NCBI RefSeq assembly: GCF_000686805.1
Contig: NZ_JMLP01000011.1
Span: forward strand, 124,001 to 188,000
Origin: Bacillus sp. UNC41MFS5
Lineage (GTDB): Bacteria > Bacillota > Bacilli > Bacillales_B > DSM-18226
Length of the DNA stretch: 64,000 nt
Reading direction: 5' to 3'
Shown: positions 43,757-52,223 of the stretch, in pieces
How positions within the stretch are numbered: position 1 is the first letter of the stretch
How the letters are laid out: every line of letters begins with the position of its first letter
The notes under the pieces: generated by a model
What the model saw: the letters and a program-made list of their open reading frames with translations, nothing else
Told to the model about the DNA's origin: nothing
Database searches by the model: none
Program-made: the position numbers and the translations under genes

Positions 43757-44776
43757 ATGGAAAAAAAAGTGACCATGCAGGATATAGCGGATCGGTTAAA
43801 TATCTCGAAAAACTCGGTTTCCCAAGCATTATCTGGAAAGCCGGGAGTTAGTGAAGATACCCGAAGGCTTGTACAAAATACTGCCGATGAATTAGGTTAT
43901 TCCTATTCTAATAGTAGGAATCAAAAGCAAGTTGAAAAAAAGACACTAAAAAACATCGCTCTAATTGCTTCTGATTATGCTTTTTCACTTAAAAGCTTTT
44001 TTGGTGAAATTTACTTAAGTGTTGAAAAAGAGCTTAGAGCTCGCGGGATGAATTTGTTTATTGAATCGATTGATAGCGAAGCCAAAAATAATTTAACGCT
44101 GCCTTCCTTATTAACAAATCACGAAATTGATGGCATTTTAATCCTATCTCATATCAGTACCGACTATATTTCTACGATAATAAATACTGGTATCCCTACT
44201 GTATTAATTGATCATCATGAACCGTACCTAGAGGCTGATTCGATCCTGACAAATAATCGGTTCGGAGCCTACACTGCTGTAGAACATTTAATTCAATTAG
44301 GGCATCGCGAAATAGCGTTTGTAGGTAATGTGGACATTTCTCCTAGCTATCAAGAAAGATTAGAAGGATACCTGCTAGCTTTAAAAAGATACGGGATAAG
44401 CCCTAATGAAGATTTTATATTAACAAACACACAGGAAAATCAGCATGATATCCATTTATTTCTTAACGGCCTTCAAGACATGCCTTCAGCATGGTTTTGT
44501 GTGAATGACGGTAAAGGTTTCCTAGTTACATCCATTTTGCAGCAAAGAGGTTTCAAAGTACCCGAAGATGCCTCTGTATGCAGCTTTGATAATGGGCAAT
44601 TGTCACAAATTGCAACCCCTATGATTACAACAATGGATATCGATTTAAATTATTACGGTAAAAAGGCAGTCGAACAACTTTGTTGGAGAATGGAAAACAA
44701 AGAAGAACCGATCCAGGAAATCCTGTTACCAACCAAATTAATCATAAGAGAGTCTACAGCTAAGAAAAAACAATAA
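43757..44776 (+). CDS. LacI family regulator (mannoside locus, paralogue A)
   Basis: 339 aa. N-terminal HTH MQDIADRLNISKNSVSQALSGKPGVSEDTRRLVQNTADELGY, then the periplasmic-binding-protein-like sensor domain with GIPTVLIDHHEP, SILTNNRFGAYTAVEHLIQLGHREIAFVG and WFCVNDGKGFLVTSILQQRGFKVPEDASVCSFDN. Divergent from the ABC/GH130 operon, with an operator in its own promoter and one upstream of that operon. The protein at 46458 is a clear paralogue. Ligand is probably a mannoside. Confidence 0.92.
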   Translation: MEKKVTMQDIADRLNISKNSVSQALSGKPGVSEDTRRLVQNTADELGYSYSNSRNQKQVEKKTLKNIALIASDYAFSLKSFFGEIYLSVEKELRARGMNLFIESIDSEAKNNLTLPSLLTNHEIDGILILSHISTDYISTIINTGIPTVLIDHHEPYLEADSILTNNRFGAYTAVEHLIQLGHREIAFVGNVDISPSYQERLEGYLLALKRYGISPNEDFILTNTQENQHDIHLFLNGLQDMPSAWFCVNDGKGFLVTSILQQRGFKVPEDASVCSFDNGQLSQIATPMITTMDIDLNYYGKKAVEQLCWRMENKEEPIQEILLPTKLIIRESTAKKKQ

Positions 44777-44793
44777 TCATCGGAGTGTATCAT

Positions 44794-45306
44794 TTGAAAA
44801 CCATTTATATTATTTCTGGACCTTGCGGAGTGGGCAAATCATCTCTTGCAAAAGAACTAACACGAAACGTAAAGAAAAGTGCCCTTATTAAAGGAGATGA
44901 CTTCCTCTCCATGTTTGAGGAAGGCTCTGTGCCACCTTGGGAAGAAAATATTGTCATCATGTGGAAAAACATACTTTCGGTAACGCAAACATTGATTCAA
45001 CATGATTACAATGTGATTATCGATATTGTTGTGGAAGATGAGTTAGAGTGGTTCTGCAGGCATTTTTCATATCTAAATTTAAAGATTAAGTATGTTGTCT
45101 TACGAGCAGATGAGAACAAGTTAATAGAACGTTTAAATAAGCGTGGAGATCAATTTTTAATTGACCGCTCCATATTTTTGCTAAATCAACTTGAGAATTC
45201 ACCAGCAAATACGAAACATCTTTACGACACCACTCATAAAAATCCGGCTGAAGTTTTAAAGGATATTATGAATTCTTCTCATTTTGATTTAGATATTTCT
45301 AAATAA
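44794..45306 (+). CDS. Small P-loop nucleoside/sugar kinase-like protein
   Basis: 170 aa. Walker A GPCGVGKSS, a KGDDFLSMF substrate region, and an arm/lid segment LRADENKLIERLNKRGDQFLIDRS. Fits the AAA-like small kinase group (gluconate/shikimate/chloramphenicol-phosphotransferase fold); substrate unknown. TTG 44794 lies 6 nt after CGGAGTG; an upstream GTG 44785 is in frame but too close. It follows the LacI gene by 17 nt and may be co-transcribed. Confidence 0.72.
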   Translation: MKTIYIISGPCGVGKSSLAKELTRNVKKSALIKGDDFLSMFEEGSVPPWEENIVIMWKNILSVTQTLIQHDYNVIIDIVVEDELEWFCRHFSYLNLKIKYVVLRADENKLIERLNKRGDQFLIDRSIFLLNQLENSPANTKHLYDTTHKNPAEVLKDIMNSSHFDLDISK

Positions 45307-45382
45307 ACGTTTTACGCCACTTTCTGATAAAAATATGCTTTATATATGTTTTTTAGAGCCGCATTCACTAGGAGGTTTCTTC

Positions 45383-46288
45383 ATGACCAATTCAAATCAC
45401 GCACCAGAAATCAACCTATCTCTCGTGAAACGGTTGATTTCCGGGCAATTTCCGGAATGGACAGACCTTGCCCTTGAGCCGTTCCACTCCTCCGGGACGG
45501 AAAATGCCATCTATCGTCTCGGTGAAGATATGTTCGTGCGATTACCCCTTGGCGATTGGGCCATCAATCAGGTAAAGAAGGAGCAGCAGTGGCTGCCGTT
45601 CCTTGCCTCGCACTTACCACTTACCATCCCTGAACCTCTCGCGTTTGGATTGCCCGCCGAGGGTTACCCTTGGCGCTGGTCCGTGTATCGATGGATCAAG
45701 GGTGAGAACGCAATTATGGGGCACATTGACAATCCATACCAAGCGGCGACCGAGCTGGCTCATTTTGTAACCGCCCTGCAGCGGATCAATCCCGCCGGCG
45801 GTCCGCCCCCAGGGGATCACAACTTCGGACGCGGCCTGCCACTTGCCATGCGAGATGCCGGCGTCCGCGAAGCAATTGCAAATCTGCACAACACAATTGA
45901 TACCGATGCGGCAACCCTGGCGTGGGAGGCAGCACTCCAGGCACCCGTGTGGGACGGTCCGCCCGTCTGGATCCACGGAGATCTCCTTCCCGGGAACCTG
46001 CTTGTCGAACAAGGGCGACTCAGTGCAGTCATCGACTTCGGGGGCCTTGGCGTGGGAGATCCCGCAACAGACTGGATGTTCGCGTGGAATTTGCTTTCCG
46101 TCGAAAACCGAGAAATGTTGCGAGTAGCTCAATCAGTTGACGACGCAACCTGGGCACGCGGGCGTGGCTGGGCATTGTCAGTAGGACTGATTGCCCTTCC
46201 TTATTACCAAAGCAGCAACCCTGTTTTCGCTAGTGTCGCCCGCCGCCTAATTGATGAAGTTCTCGCCGATTACAAGAAAGGCCTATGA
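45383..46288 (+). CDS. Aminoglycoside phosphotransferase (APH)-like kinase
   Basis: 301-aa APH-family kinase. N-lobe with EPFHSSGTENAIYRLGEDMFVRLPL (Lys not obvious in the usual place), VYRWIKGENA, then the Brenner motif WIHGDLLPGNLLV and DFG-like VIDFGGLGVGDPATDW. Such proteins phosphorylate small molecules, including antibiotics or metabolites such as homoserine. GC is high: 44/60 at 45781-45840, against about 35-40% nearby, so it was probably acquired from a high-GC organism, but the AGGAGG before ATG 45383 is host-like. Its target is unknown; aminoglycoside resistance is not shown. Confidence 0.8.
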   Translation: MTNSNHAPEINLSLVKRLISGQFPEWTDLALEPFHSSGTENAIYRLGEDMFVRLPLGDWAINQVKKEQQWLPFLASHLPLTIPEPLAFGLPAEGYPWRWSVYRWIKGENAIMGHIDNPYQAATELAHFVTALQRINPAGGPPPGDHNFGRGLPLAMRDAGVREAIANLHNTIDTDAATLAWEAALQAPVWDGPPVWIHGDLLPGNLLVEQGRLSAVIDFGGLGVGDPATDWMFAWNLLSVENREMLRVAQSVDDATWARGRGWALSVGLIALPYYQSSNPVFASVARRLIDEVLADYKKGL

Positions 46289-46336
46289 TTTGAAGTTACT
46301 TTACTGAAAAGTTGTTGCTTTTTATAAAAGGCAAAA

Positions 46337-46380
46337 ATGGGGATTCGCGGCAATCAGACAAGATCACCGTGAATCCCCAT
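46337..46380 (-). terminator. Terminator of LacI paralogue B
   Basis: Stem ATGGGGATTC-GCGG (46337-46350) with CCGT-GAATCCCCAT (46367-46380), followed on the minus strand by TTTTTGCC. Confidence 0.75.
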
Positions 46381-46457
46381 AAATTCCGTTACCAGGCACA
46401 TCTAAAAAATGAAGTTTAAAGTCCCCCCATTCCATTATCCATTTTTCACTATCCGTT

Positions 46458-47459
46458 TTATAGTTTAGTCGTGTTCCTTTCAACCAATTCGGTAGTAAGC
46501 AATATCTTCTCAAACGGTTTTTCCATATTTTCGATTCGTCGGTAGAGCTGTACCACCGAGCGATTTGCAAAATGCTCTTTGTTTATCGCAATCGTCGAAA
46601 GCTGAGGTAAAGACAGTGTTGCATAAATAGAATCGTCAAACCCACAGACAGAACATTGCTCAGGTACGCGAACCCCAAGTTTATCCAAGCTTCGAGTAAT
46701 TAAAAAACCAATGTGGTCATTTGCGCAAAACCAGGCGTCTGGCAACAAGTGTAATGACTGGATATAGGCATTCACCAAAGACTCCTGCTCATTTACATGG
46801 TGGTTTATCCACTGACTTTCAACAAAAAGCCCCTCTTCCTCCATCGCATCAAGAAATCCTTCAAACCTTTCACGATAGCTCGGTGACTTTGCTATTTCTC
46901 CGATAAAGCCAACCGATCTCGCTCCTTTAGTTATCAATTGTTTAGTGGCTAGATAAGCTCCCTTTCTGTTATCCGTCAAAACAGAATCCACATTCAGATT
47001 AGGATCATGGTGATCGACCAAAACAACTGGTATACCCGATTGAATAATCGCTTGAATGAACTCCTTTCGAAGATGTGATAGTACCAGGAGTCCATCTACC
47101 TTTTTTTCAGTTACAAAGGAAGGCAATAACAAGTTTTCTTCACTTTCCTTATCTACTGCATGAAGCAATAAATGACCTTCTCTGCTTTTGATTTCCTTTT
47201 CAATATGTAAATTAATCACACCAAAAAAGGTGTTCTCAGCAAATATTTCCTCTCTAGCAATTAATCCGATCATGTGAGCAGATTTCATAGAGGTTTTCGT
47301 TTTCAGTTTTTCCAGCGGATACCCAATTTCCAGTGCTGTGTCCAACACCTTCTCCCGTAATTCTTCACTTACACCTGCCCGTCCCGTTAATGCCAGAGAC
47401 ACAGAGTTCTTCGAAATTCCAAGCTGATCAGCAATTCGTTGCATCGTGGGTTTCCTCAT
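46458..47459 (-). CDS. LacI family regulator (mannoside locus, paralogue B)
   Basis: 333 aa. HTH MQRIADQLGISKNSVSLALTGRAGVSEELREKVLDTALEIGY; effector domain with GIPVVLVDHHDPNLNVDSVLTDNRKGAYLATKQLITKGARSVGFIGEIAKSPSYRERFEGFLDAMEEEGL and FCANDHIGFLITRSLDKLGVRVPEQCSVCGFDD. Clearly a paralogue of 43757, sharing long blocks. Divergent from the secreted protein at 47701, the likely target. Confidence 0.92.
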   Translation of the reverse strand: MRKPTMQRIADQLGISKNSVSLALTGRAGVSEELREKVLDTALEIGYPLEKLKTKTSMKSAHMIGLIAREEIFAENTFFGVINLHIEKEIKSREGHLLLHAVDKESEENLLLPSFVTEKKVDGLLVLSHLRKEFIQAIIQSGIPVVLVDHHDPNLNVDSVLTDNRKGAYLATKQLITKGARSVGFIGEIAKSPSYRERFEGFLDAMEEEGLFVESQWINHHVNEQESLVNAYIQSLHLLPDAWFCANDHIGFLITRSLDKLGVRVPEQCSVCGFDDSIYATLSLPQLSTIAINKEHFANRSVVQLYRRIENMEKPFEKILLTTELVERNTTKL

Positions 47460-47556
47460 TGTAAACCTCCCATTTTGTTACGCTTTTTTATATAGTACAA
47501 ATTTTGTCAAGTAATTGTCAAGTAGAGTTGTTTTTATTAATATTCCTTAATAGCAT

Positions 47557-47579
47557 TAATAATCATGCGAATTATTAAC
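47557..47579. promoter_or_regulatory. Candidate operator between LacI-B and the secreted-protein gene
   Basis: Inverted repeat TTAATAAT (47557-47564) with ATTATTAA (47572-47579), 7-bp centre ATGCG-like. Weaker than the CG-centred operators. Confidence 0.4.
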
Positions 47580-47620
47580 ATTACTTTCGACTCATTTAAT
47601 TGACAAAACGATAAAGTAAA

Positions 47621-47649
47621 TTGAAAAATCACGTGACAGATGATAAAAT
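47621..47649 (+). promoter_or_regulatory. Promoter of the secreted-protein gene
   Basis: -35 TTGAAA (47621-47626), 17-nt spacer, -10 TAAAAT (47644-47649). A cre site follows downstream of the -10. Confidence 0.6.
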
Positions 47650-47661
47650 AAAGCCACATCT

Positions 47662-47675
47662 TGATAGCGCTTACA
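47662..47675 (+). promoter_or_regulatory. cre site of the secreted-protein gene
   Basis: TGATAGCGCTTACA, 13 of 14 consensus positions, just after the predicted start, where CcpA acts as a roadblock. Indicates glucose repression. Confidence 0.72.
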
Positions 47676-47700
47676 GAAGATTATCATAAAGGAGGATATT

Positions 47701-49482
47701 ATGAAATTATTTCAAATGATTCTAGCTTTACTTCTTGTATTTAGCTTGGCTGTTCCAACAGGAGCTAAAGCCATGGAAACCGAAAAGGTTGAGGTTAATC
47801 TTAATCACCTTGATTTTTTGAATGAAGAAGTCACCATCGACGGTAAGGAGATGTTAATAACCCATATTTATTCGGAATTTCCCGATTACAACTGGGTGGA
47901 TGCATCTGGAGAAGGAATTGCCTGCGTTGACGATGTTGCCCGGGCAGCGATAGTTTATTTAAATCATTATGAACAAACTGGCAATAAGGAATCGCTGGAC
48001 AAAGCAAAAAAAGCATTAAACTTTGTCATGCATATGCAAGCTGCAGACGGTGAATTTTATAACTTTATTAATCGTGATTTTTCCATCAATACCGATGGCC
48101 CTACTAGCAAAAAGTCTTTTGACTGGTGGGCAGCTCGAGGTATGTGGGCGCTCGGCCATGGATATAAAGTATTCTCGAAAGCAGACCCTGCTTATGCAAA
48201 AGAATTGGAGAAAAGCTTTTTACTAGCCAATGATGCCCTACAGCGCAAAGTGAACACGAAGTATGGTGAATACCTTGTGATTCATGGCTACAAAATCCCT
48301 GCCTGGATCGGTGGATTTGATGCTATGTCCAACAGTTTACTAGGTTTAGCAGAATATTATAGCGTCAAGCCCCTTCCCGTAATCAAGGATTCCATGCTTA
48401 AAGTCGGACGTGGACTCGAAGAATATCAATTCGGTTCAGCCGATCAGTATCCTTTTGGCGCTCATTTAGATTGGGAAGGCTCCCCTACTCTCTGGCATGC
48501 ATGGGGCAGCGGCCAATCTTTCGCTCTTGCTAAAGCCGGAGCCGTATTGAAGAAAAAACAATGGATTGATTCTGCTAAACAAGAAGCGGATCAATGGTTT
48601 AGTCATCTCCTTGTGTCTGGAATGATCAAAGAAATGGCACCTACCGCAGCTAAAGATGAACAAATTGCTTATGGAGTCAATATGCTTACTCAGACGTTTA
48701 CAGAATTGTATAAAGCATCCCATCAGAAAAAATATGCCCAGTATGCTGGTATCACAGCTTCCTGGTTCACTGGTAACAATGATGCAAACTTTGTGATGTA
48801 CGATTCAAAAACTGGAAGAGGTTACGACGGATTAAACGGCGTGACTGGAAAAATGAACAGGAACTCCGGTGCAGAATCAACGATTGAAGCATTACTAGCT
48901 ATCCAGGCTGTGCAAGTGATTCCACAAGCGAAGAGTATGCTTCATGTGAAAACAACCGAAAGGCACACGACAGAAGTTTATGAAGCTGAAGGTTTCACGG
49001 CACAAGAAGGGACGCCGGAAATCATCACTCCCGCTAGTCCATGGACAGGTGATGCACTTTACAGCGGAAAAGTAGTTAAACTATCTAAGAATGATAGTAT
49101 CAAATTAGAAGTTGAACCTAAGAAAAAAGGCGAATACCTACTGTACGCAGCTCTAGAGCGAAAACATTCTCAAGAAGCAATGAATTTGGAAGTTCGCTTG
49201 GATGATCGACTGATCCGTTCAATCCCAGTATCCGACTCTCCAGACTCTGATTATTTAACGCACGTAAAATTAACTAAGCCAATCAGCCTCGATACAAACA
49301 AGCATAAGGTTACTCTTACGCTAAAATCCAACAGCAGTGAAGCGTTATTGGTAGATAATCTAGCCCTTCAACCAGTTGTTGAATACGCCACATTTGCCAA
49401 AGGAAATGGTGAATCCTATAAATTGGAACGGCATTTGGTAAAAGGGAAGAATAAATTAAAGTTCCAGCCAAAAAATAAATAA
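47701..49482 (+). CDS. Secreted (alpha/alpha)6-barrel-like protein with C-terminal carbohydrate-binding-like domain
   Basis: 593 aa, with signal peptide MKLFQMILALLLVFSLAVPTGAKA. Residues ~40-420 have repeated helix pairs and conserved-looking acidic/aromatic blocks: GIACVDDVARAAIVYLNHY, FINRDFSINTDGPTSKKSFDWWAARGMWALGHGYKVF, DWEGSPTLWHAWGSGQSFAL and NSGAESTIEALLAIQ, as in six-hairpin glycosidase-like proteins. Residues ~430-593 (EVYEAEGFTAQEG...) resemble a CBM6/35-like beta-sandwich. Likely an extracellular glycan-degrading enzyme that feeds the mannoside importer, but I recognise no catalytic family. GGAGG lies before the ATG; regulated by cre. Confidence 0.78.
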   Translation: MKLFQMILALLLVFSLAVPTGAKAMETEKVEVNLNHLDFLNEEVTIDGKEMLITHIYSEFPDYNWVDASGEGIACVDDVARAAIVYLNHYEQTGNKESLDKAKKALNFVMHMQAADGEFYNFINRDFSINTDGPTSKKSFDWWAARGMWALGHGYKVFSKADPAYAKELEKSFLLANDALQRKVNTKYGEYLVIHGYKIPAWIGGFDAMSNSLLGLAEYYSVKPLPVIKDSMLKVGRGLEEYQFGSADQYPFGAHLDWEGSPTLWHAWGSGQSFALAKAGAVLKKKQWIDSAKQEADQWFSHLLVSGMIKEMAPTAAKDEQIAYGVNMLTQTFTELYKASHQKKYAQYAGITASWFTGNNDANFVMYDSKTGRGYDGLNGVTGKMNRNSGAESTIEALLAIQAVQVIPQAKSMLHVKTTERHTTEVYEAEGFTAQEGTPEIITPASPWTGDALYSGKVVKLSKNDSIKLEVEPKKKGEYLLYAALERKHSQEAMNLEVRLDDRLIRSIPVSDSPDSDYLTHVKLTKPISLDTNKHKVTLTLKSNSSEALLVDNLALQPVVEYATFAKGNGESYKLERHLVKGKNKLKFQPKNK

Positions 49483-49500
49483 CCTAATTTCCACTTAAAG

Positions 49501-49541
49501 CAAACACCCTTGTCTACTTCTTTGACAAGGGTGTTTGTTTA
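49501..49541. terminator. Terminator between secreted-protein gene and corA
   Basis: 14-bp stem CAAACACCCTTGTC (49501-49514) with GACAAGGGTGTTTG (49524-49537), 9-nt loop, T-rich on both sides. Confidence 0.9.
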
Positions 49542-49619
49542 GTTTTACTAGATTATTTTCTTTGCATCGTAGAAATATATTTTTTAACAACTTCATAAAC
49601 AATCTTCATTGGTCGTTGG

Positions 49620-50567
49620 TTACTTTTTAAATAACCAGCCTTTTTTGTAAAACCATAAAATCATTACAGTTACTATTATCGCCATAACCCCTAGAGTGAA
49701 AAAATAGCCGTATTTCCAATGTAACTCTGGCATATGATCAAAATTCATTCCGTACACTCCCACAATAAATGTAAGTGGCATAAAAATGGTTGTTATAACG
49801 GTAAGGGTCATCATAATGGAGTTCATTCGATTGGATTGAATGGACATGTAATTCTCCCTCATATCAGAAGTAACGTCTTGATTATTAGAAATCATATCCG
49901 TTAACTTCAGCATGTGATCATATATATCGGAAAAATAATGGTGAATTTGCTTTGTGTCCTGAATTCGCTTCGAGTTTATCATCCGGTATAACAAATCTCT
50001 CATCGGAATGATCGTTTTCCGCAAACGAATCAGATCTCTGCGAATCTCATAAACCTCTTCGATGATTTTTTTGCTGCTTGCTTCTTTCTCTTCATATTCA
50101 TTAAGTTTATCCTCAATTTGATGCAAAATTGGAAAATAGCAATCTACTAATTCATCAATAATGCTATGAAGAACATATAACGGTCCCACTTTTTCCATTT
50201 CTTTACTTGCAAATAATTTTTGCTTAACCATGTCTATCGCCTCATCCTTCTCCTTATGAAAAGACACGACGTAGTTTTCTCCTACAAAAACATCTATCTC
50301 CTCGCACCTTATTGTTTTACTTAATGAATGTAAAATAAAGAAAAGGACGCCATCATAATAATTCATATTGGGGCGCTGGATAAAATGCAGGCAATCATCA
50401 ATCGCCAAGGGATGAAAGTGGAAAAATTCACTTAACAACTTTGTTTCCTCATTAGTTGGTTCCTCAAAATCCACCCAATAAAATTTGAATCGATCTGACC
50501 TTAATTCTTCCTTCTTTACATCTTTTATCAACTGGTTATCTTGTGTAATAGCATAGGTAAAAATCAT
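49620..50567 (-). CDS. corA: CorA family Mg2+/Co2+ transporter
   Basis: 315-aa divalent-cation channel. Long acidic cytoplasmic domain with coiled coil, then two C-terminal helices with the selectivity motif VGVYGMNFDHMPEL. The GMN and the charged end WFYKKGWLFKK are as expected. AAAGGTGAGG precedes the ATG. No clear partner. The short downstream hairpin at 49501 can terminate it. Confidence 0.93.
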   Translation of the reverse strand: MIFTYAITQDNQLIKDVKKEELRSDRFKFYWVDFEEPTNEETKLLSEFFHFHPLAIDDCLHFIQRPNMNYYDGVLFFILHSLSKTIRCEEIDVFVGENYVVSFHKEKDEAIDMVKQKLFASKEMEKVGPLYVLHSIIDELVDCYFPILHQIEDKLNEYEEKEASSKKIIEEVYEIRRDLIRLRKTIIPMRDLLYRMINSKRIQDTKQIHHYFSDIYDHMLKLTDMISNNQDVTSDMRENYMSIQSNRMNSIMMTLTVITTIFMPLTFIVGVYGMNFDHMPELHWKYGYFFTLGVMAIIVTVMILWFYKKGWLFKK

Positions 50568-50788
50568 TCATAAACCTCACCTTTATTGATTTCAGCCTTT
50601 CTAATTTGCACGATCTCTTTTTAACTCTCATTTTCAGCATTCAAATAATAATTTTTGACAAAAATCGCCCGCCCCCCTCTCCAAACGAAAGCGGTGGCCG
50701 ATTTGTTGTTTTCTGCTAAACTGCACTGTTTGTAAAAAAACTTCTCAACTTTTTGTTGAAACGCACTCTTTACTTTAGCAGAAAGAAC
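50568..50788. other. Non-coding gap between corA and kinase
   Basis: I see no gene here. A GC-rich stretch CCCGCCCCCCTCTCC lies near 50669-50684, followed by AT-rich DNA. Confidence 0.5.
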
Positions 50789-51232
50789 TTATGTTTCAAG
50801 CTCTTCCTGAGCTGGAGGCTCAAAAAGGAGCATGTACTCTTTAAGGTCTTTCTCTGATAACCGAAAGGTACCTGGTGGAAGGTTAGCATTCCTTCCTGTC
50901 AAACGTTCTAACAAAACCTCTTCAGATACATCTAAAAAATGGATCTTAAAGCCCACCCCTAATTCTGCTGCTCTTGAGCGAAAATCATCTCGCTCGCTAC
51001 GACCCCAAAATCCAAAGTCTAAAATAACATCAACACCAAGAACTAACACTCTAGTTGCCACATCCCAAAGGAGACTTTCTACTAAGTCGTGTCTAGCATC
51101 GTGGTCTTTATTCTCCATATCATGTCCAAATAAGCGAATATGCCATTCATCAGGAGTTAGTCTTAGTGCAGAATATTGTTTTTCGAGTTTCCGTGATATG
51201 GTGGTTTTTCCACTGCACGGCAGACCAACCAT
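50789..51232 (-). CDS. Small P-loop kinase (zeta-toxin/adenylate-kinase-like), start uncertain
   Basis: 147 aa from ATG 51232. Walker A GLPCSGKTT, TPDEWHIRLFG substrate region, LVLGVDVILDFGFWGRSERDDFR (Walker-B-like) and LLERLTGRNANLPPGTF. Similar to small ATP-dependent kinases of antibiotics and nucleosides. The first beta-strand seems to begin upstream (in-frame ATLHL before the ATG), but the frame has a TGA 24 nt upstream and no standard start codon or ribosome binding site there. Either translation starts at 51232 with a weak site, or the 5' end is damaged. It is a different protein from the kinase at 44794. Confidence 0.7.
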   Translation of the reverse strand: MVGLPCSGKTTISRKLEKQYSALRLTPDEWHIRLFGHDMENKDHDARHDLVESLLWDVATRVLVLGVDVILDFGFWGRSERDDFRSRAAELGVGFKIHFLDVSEEVLLERLTGRNANLPPGTFRLSEKDLKEYMLLFEPPAQEELET

Positions 51233-51239
51233 TAAATGA

Positions 51240-51588
51240 AGGGTCGCTATTGTTCACACCCCCGATCCATCGTATTATCTACTATCCTTTGTCCAATTGG
51301 ATAAAAGCTTTGGGTATAGATATAAGTATTATGAATCTTTATGATTTTTATGTGCTTGCAGCTATTTTAAGGGATAAGTTTAATACCGTTTTAACATGTT
51401 AGATAATTCTTAGAAAGAGACTTAAAGATCACATGATCTTTGCGTTTTTAGGGTTGAGGACATGTTCTCATTACCTATTGCAACCCTCGAACATATTATA
51501 GAACAAAAAGAGGATGTAATTATTTCAAACAGATTATTATGACTTAACAGCAGCATTTCAATTCTCATAATAATTAAAAACAAAGGGA
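51240..51588. other. Non-coding gap, no gene recognised
   Basis: About 350 AT-rich bases with only short, unsupported ORFs (for example 23 codons from ATG 51331). I see no RNA structure that I can name. Confidence 0.5.
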
Positions 51589-51691
51589 AGGTTCTCATGG
51601 TCAAAGAAGAATGTTAGTTCCTACCACAAGAACCGCCCCCTGGTCTTTCTTCAAACAACAAACAAAAAACCAGAGGAACTGTCCCCCTGGT
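51589..51691 (-). repeat. Degenerate repeats of the CCAGGGGGACNGTTC type with terminator
   Basis: The chrA gene's terminator stem is ACCAGAGG/CCCCTGGT at 51669-51691, with a TTTTTTG tail on the minus strand. Near copies of the same element lie at 51591-51602 (GGTTCTCATGGTC) and 51631-51647 (AACCGCCCCCTGGTCTT). It looks like a small mobile/terminator-like repeat family. Confidence 0.55.
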
Positions 51692-51692
51692 C

Positions 51693-52223
51693 TTACAAAT
51701 TGATCGCCCCGTATATGAGTGAAGCAAATACTATCAATCCGGGGTGTACTTTCACTTTTTCCAATAGTAAATAACTGCCTATTCCTAAGAATAGAATGTG
51801 CCCTATTCCGATTTGGAAGTAAGATTCATAGAATGATTGAAAGGTCATCACTCCTAGAAGCACTGCAATGGTCGGTTTGACATAAAGCGTCATCCGTTTG
51901 ACTTGCGGAGACTTCCTAAACTTATAAAGAAGACCCATTAGAGTAAGCATGAGAATTAGCGACGGAGTCACCGTTGCAAATACGGCCAGCAATGAGCCAA
52001 AATAGCCGCTTACTTGAAACCCAATGTAGCCAGCCATCTTGGTGGCAATCGGTCCAGGCAAGGCATTTCCCATGGCTAAAGCTTCATTAAATTCTTGTGT
52101 AGTTAACCAATGATAGTGCTCTACCACTTCTTTTTGAATAAGAGGGATGGTTGCTGGGCCTCCGCCATACCCTAAAATATTCGTAAGGAAAAAGGCCCAA
52201 AAGATATGCAAATAAATCATCAT
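51693..52223 (-). CDS. Chromate transporter half (CHR domain), second gene
   Basis: 176-aa membrane protein, about six hydrophobic segments, CHR motifs ILGYGGGPATIPLIQKEVVEHYHW and ALAMGNALPGPIATKMAGYIGFQVSGYFGSLLA. CHR pairs export chromate in resistance, or act as sulfate/chromate transporters; in B. subtilis the homologues are ywrA/ywrB. Its ATG overlaps the end of the first half by 4 nt. Confidence 0.9.
   Translation of the reverse strand: MMIYLHIFWAFFLTNILGYGGGPATIPLIQKEVVEHYHWLTTQEFNEALAMGNALPGPIATKMAGYIGFQVSGYFGSLLAVFATVTPSLILMLTLMGLLYKFRKSPQVKRMTLYVKPTIAVLLGVMTFQSFYESYFQIGIGHILFLGIGSYLLLEKVKVHPGLIVFASLIYGAINL

Noticed and set aside
45614..46132. Long antisense ORF (172 aa) opposite the APH-like gene
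   Set aside because: High GC gives open frames in several phases; it has no ribosome binding site or motifs and the sense gene is clear.
51422..51604. 60-aa ORF on the minus strand in the gap before the chromate pair
   Set aside because: No ribosome binding site; hydrophobic and AT-rich without homology that I can recognise.
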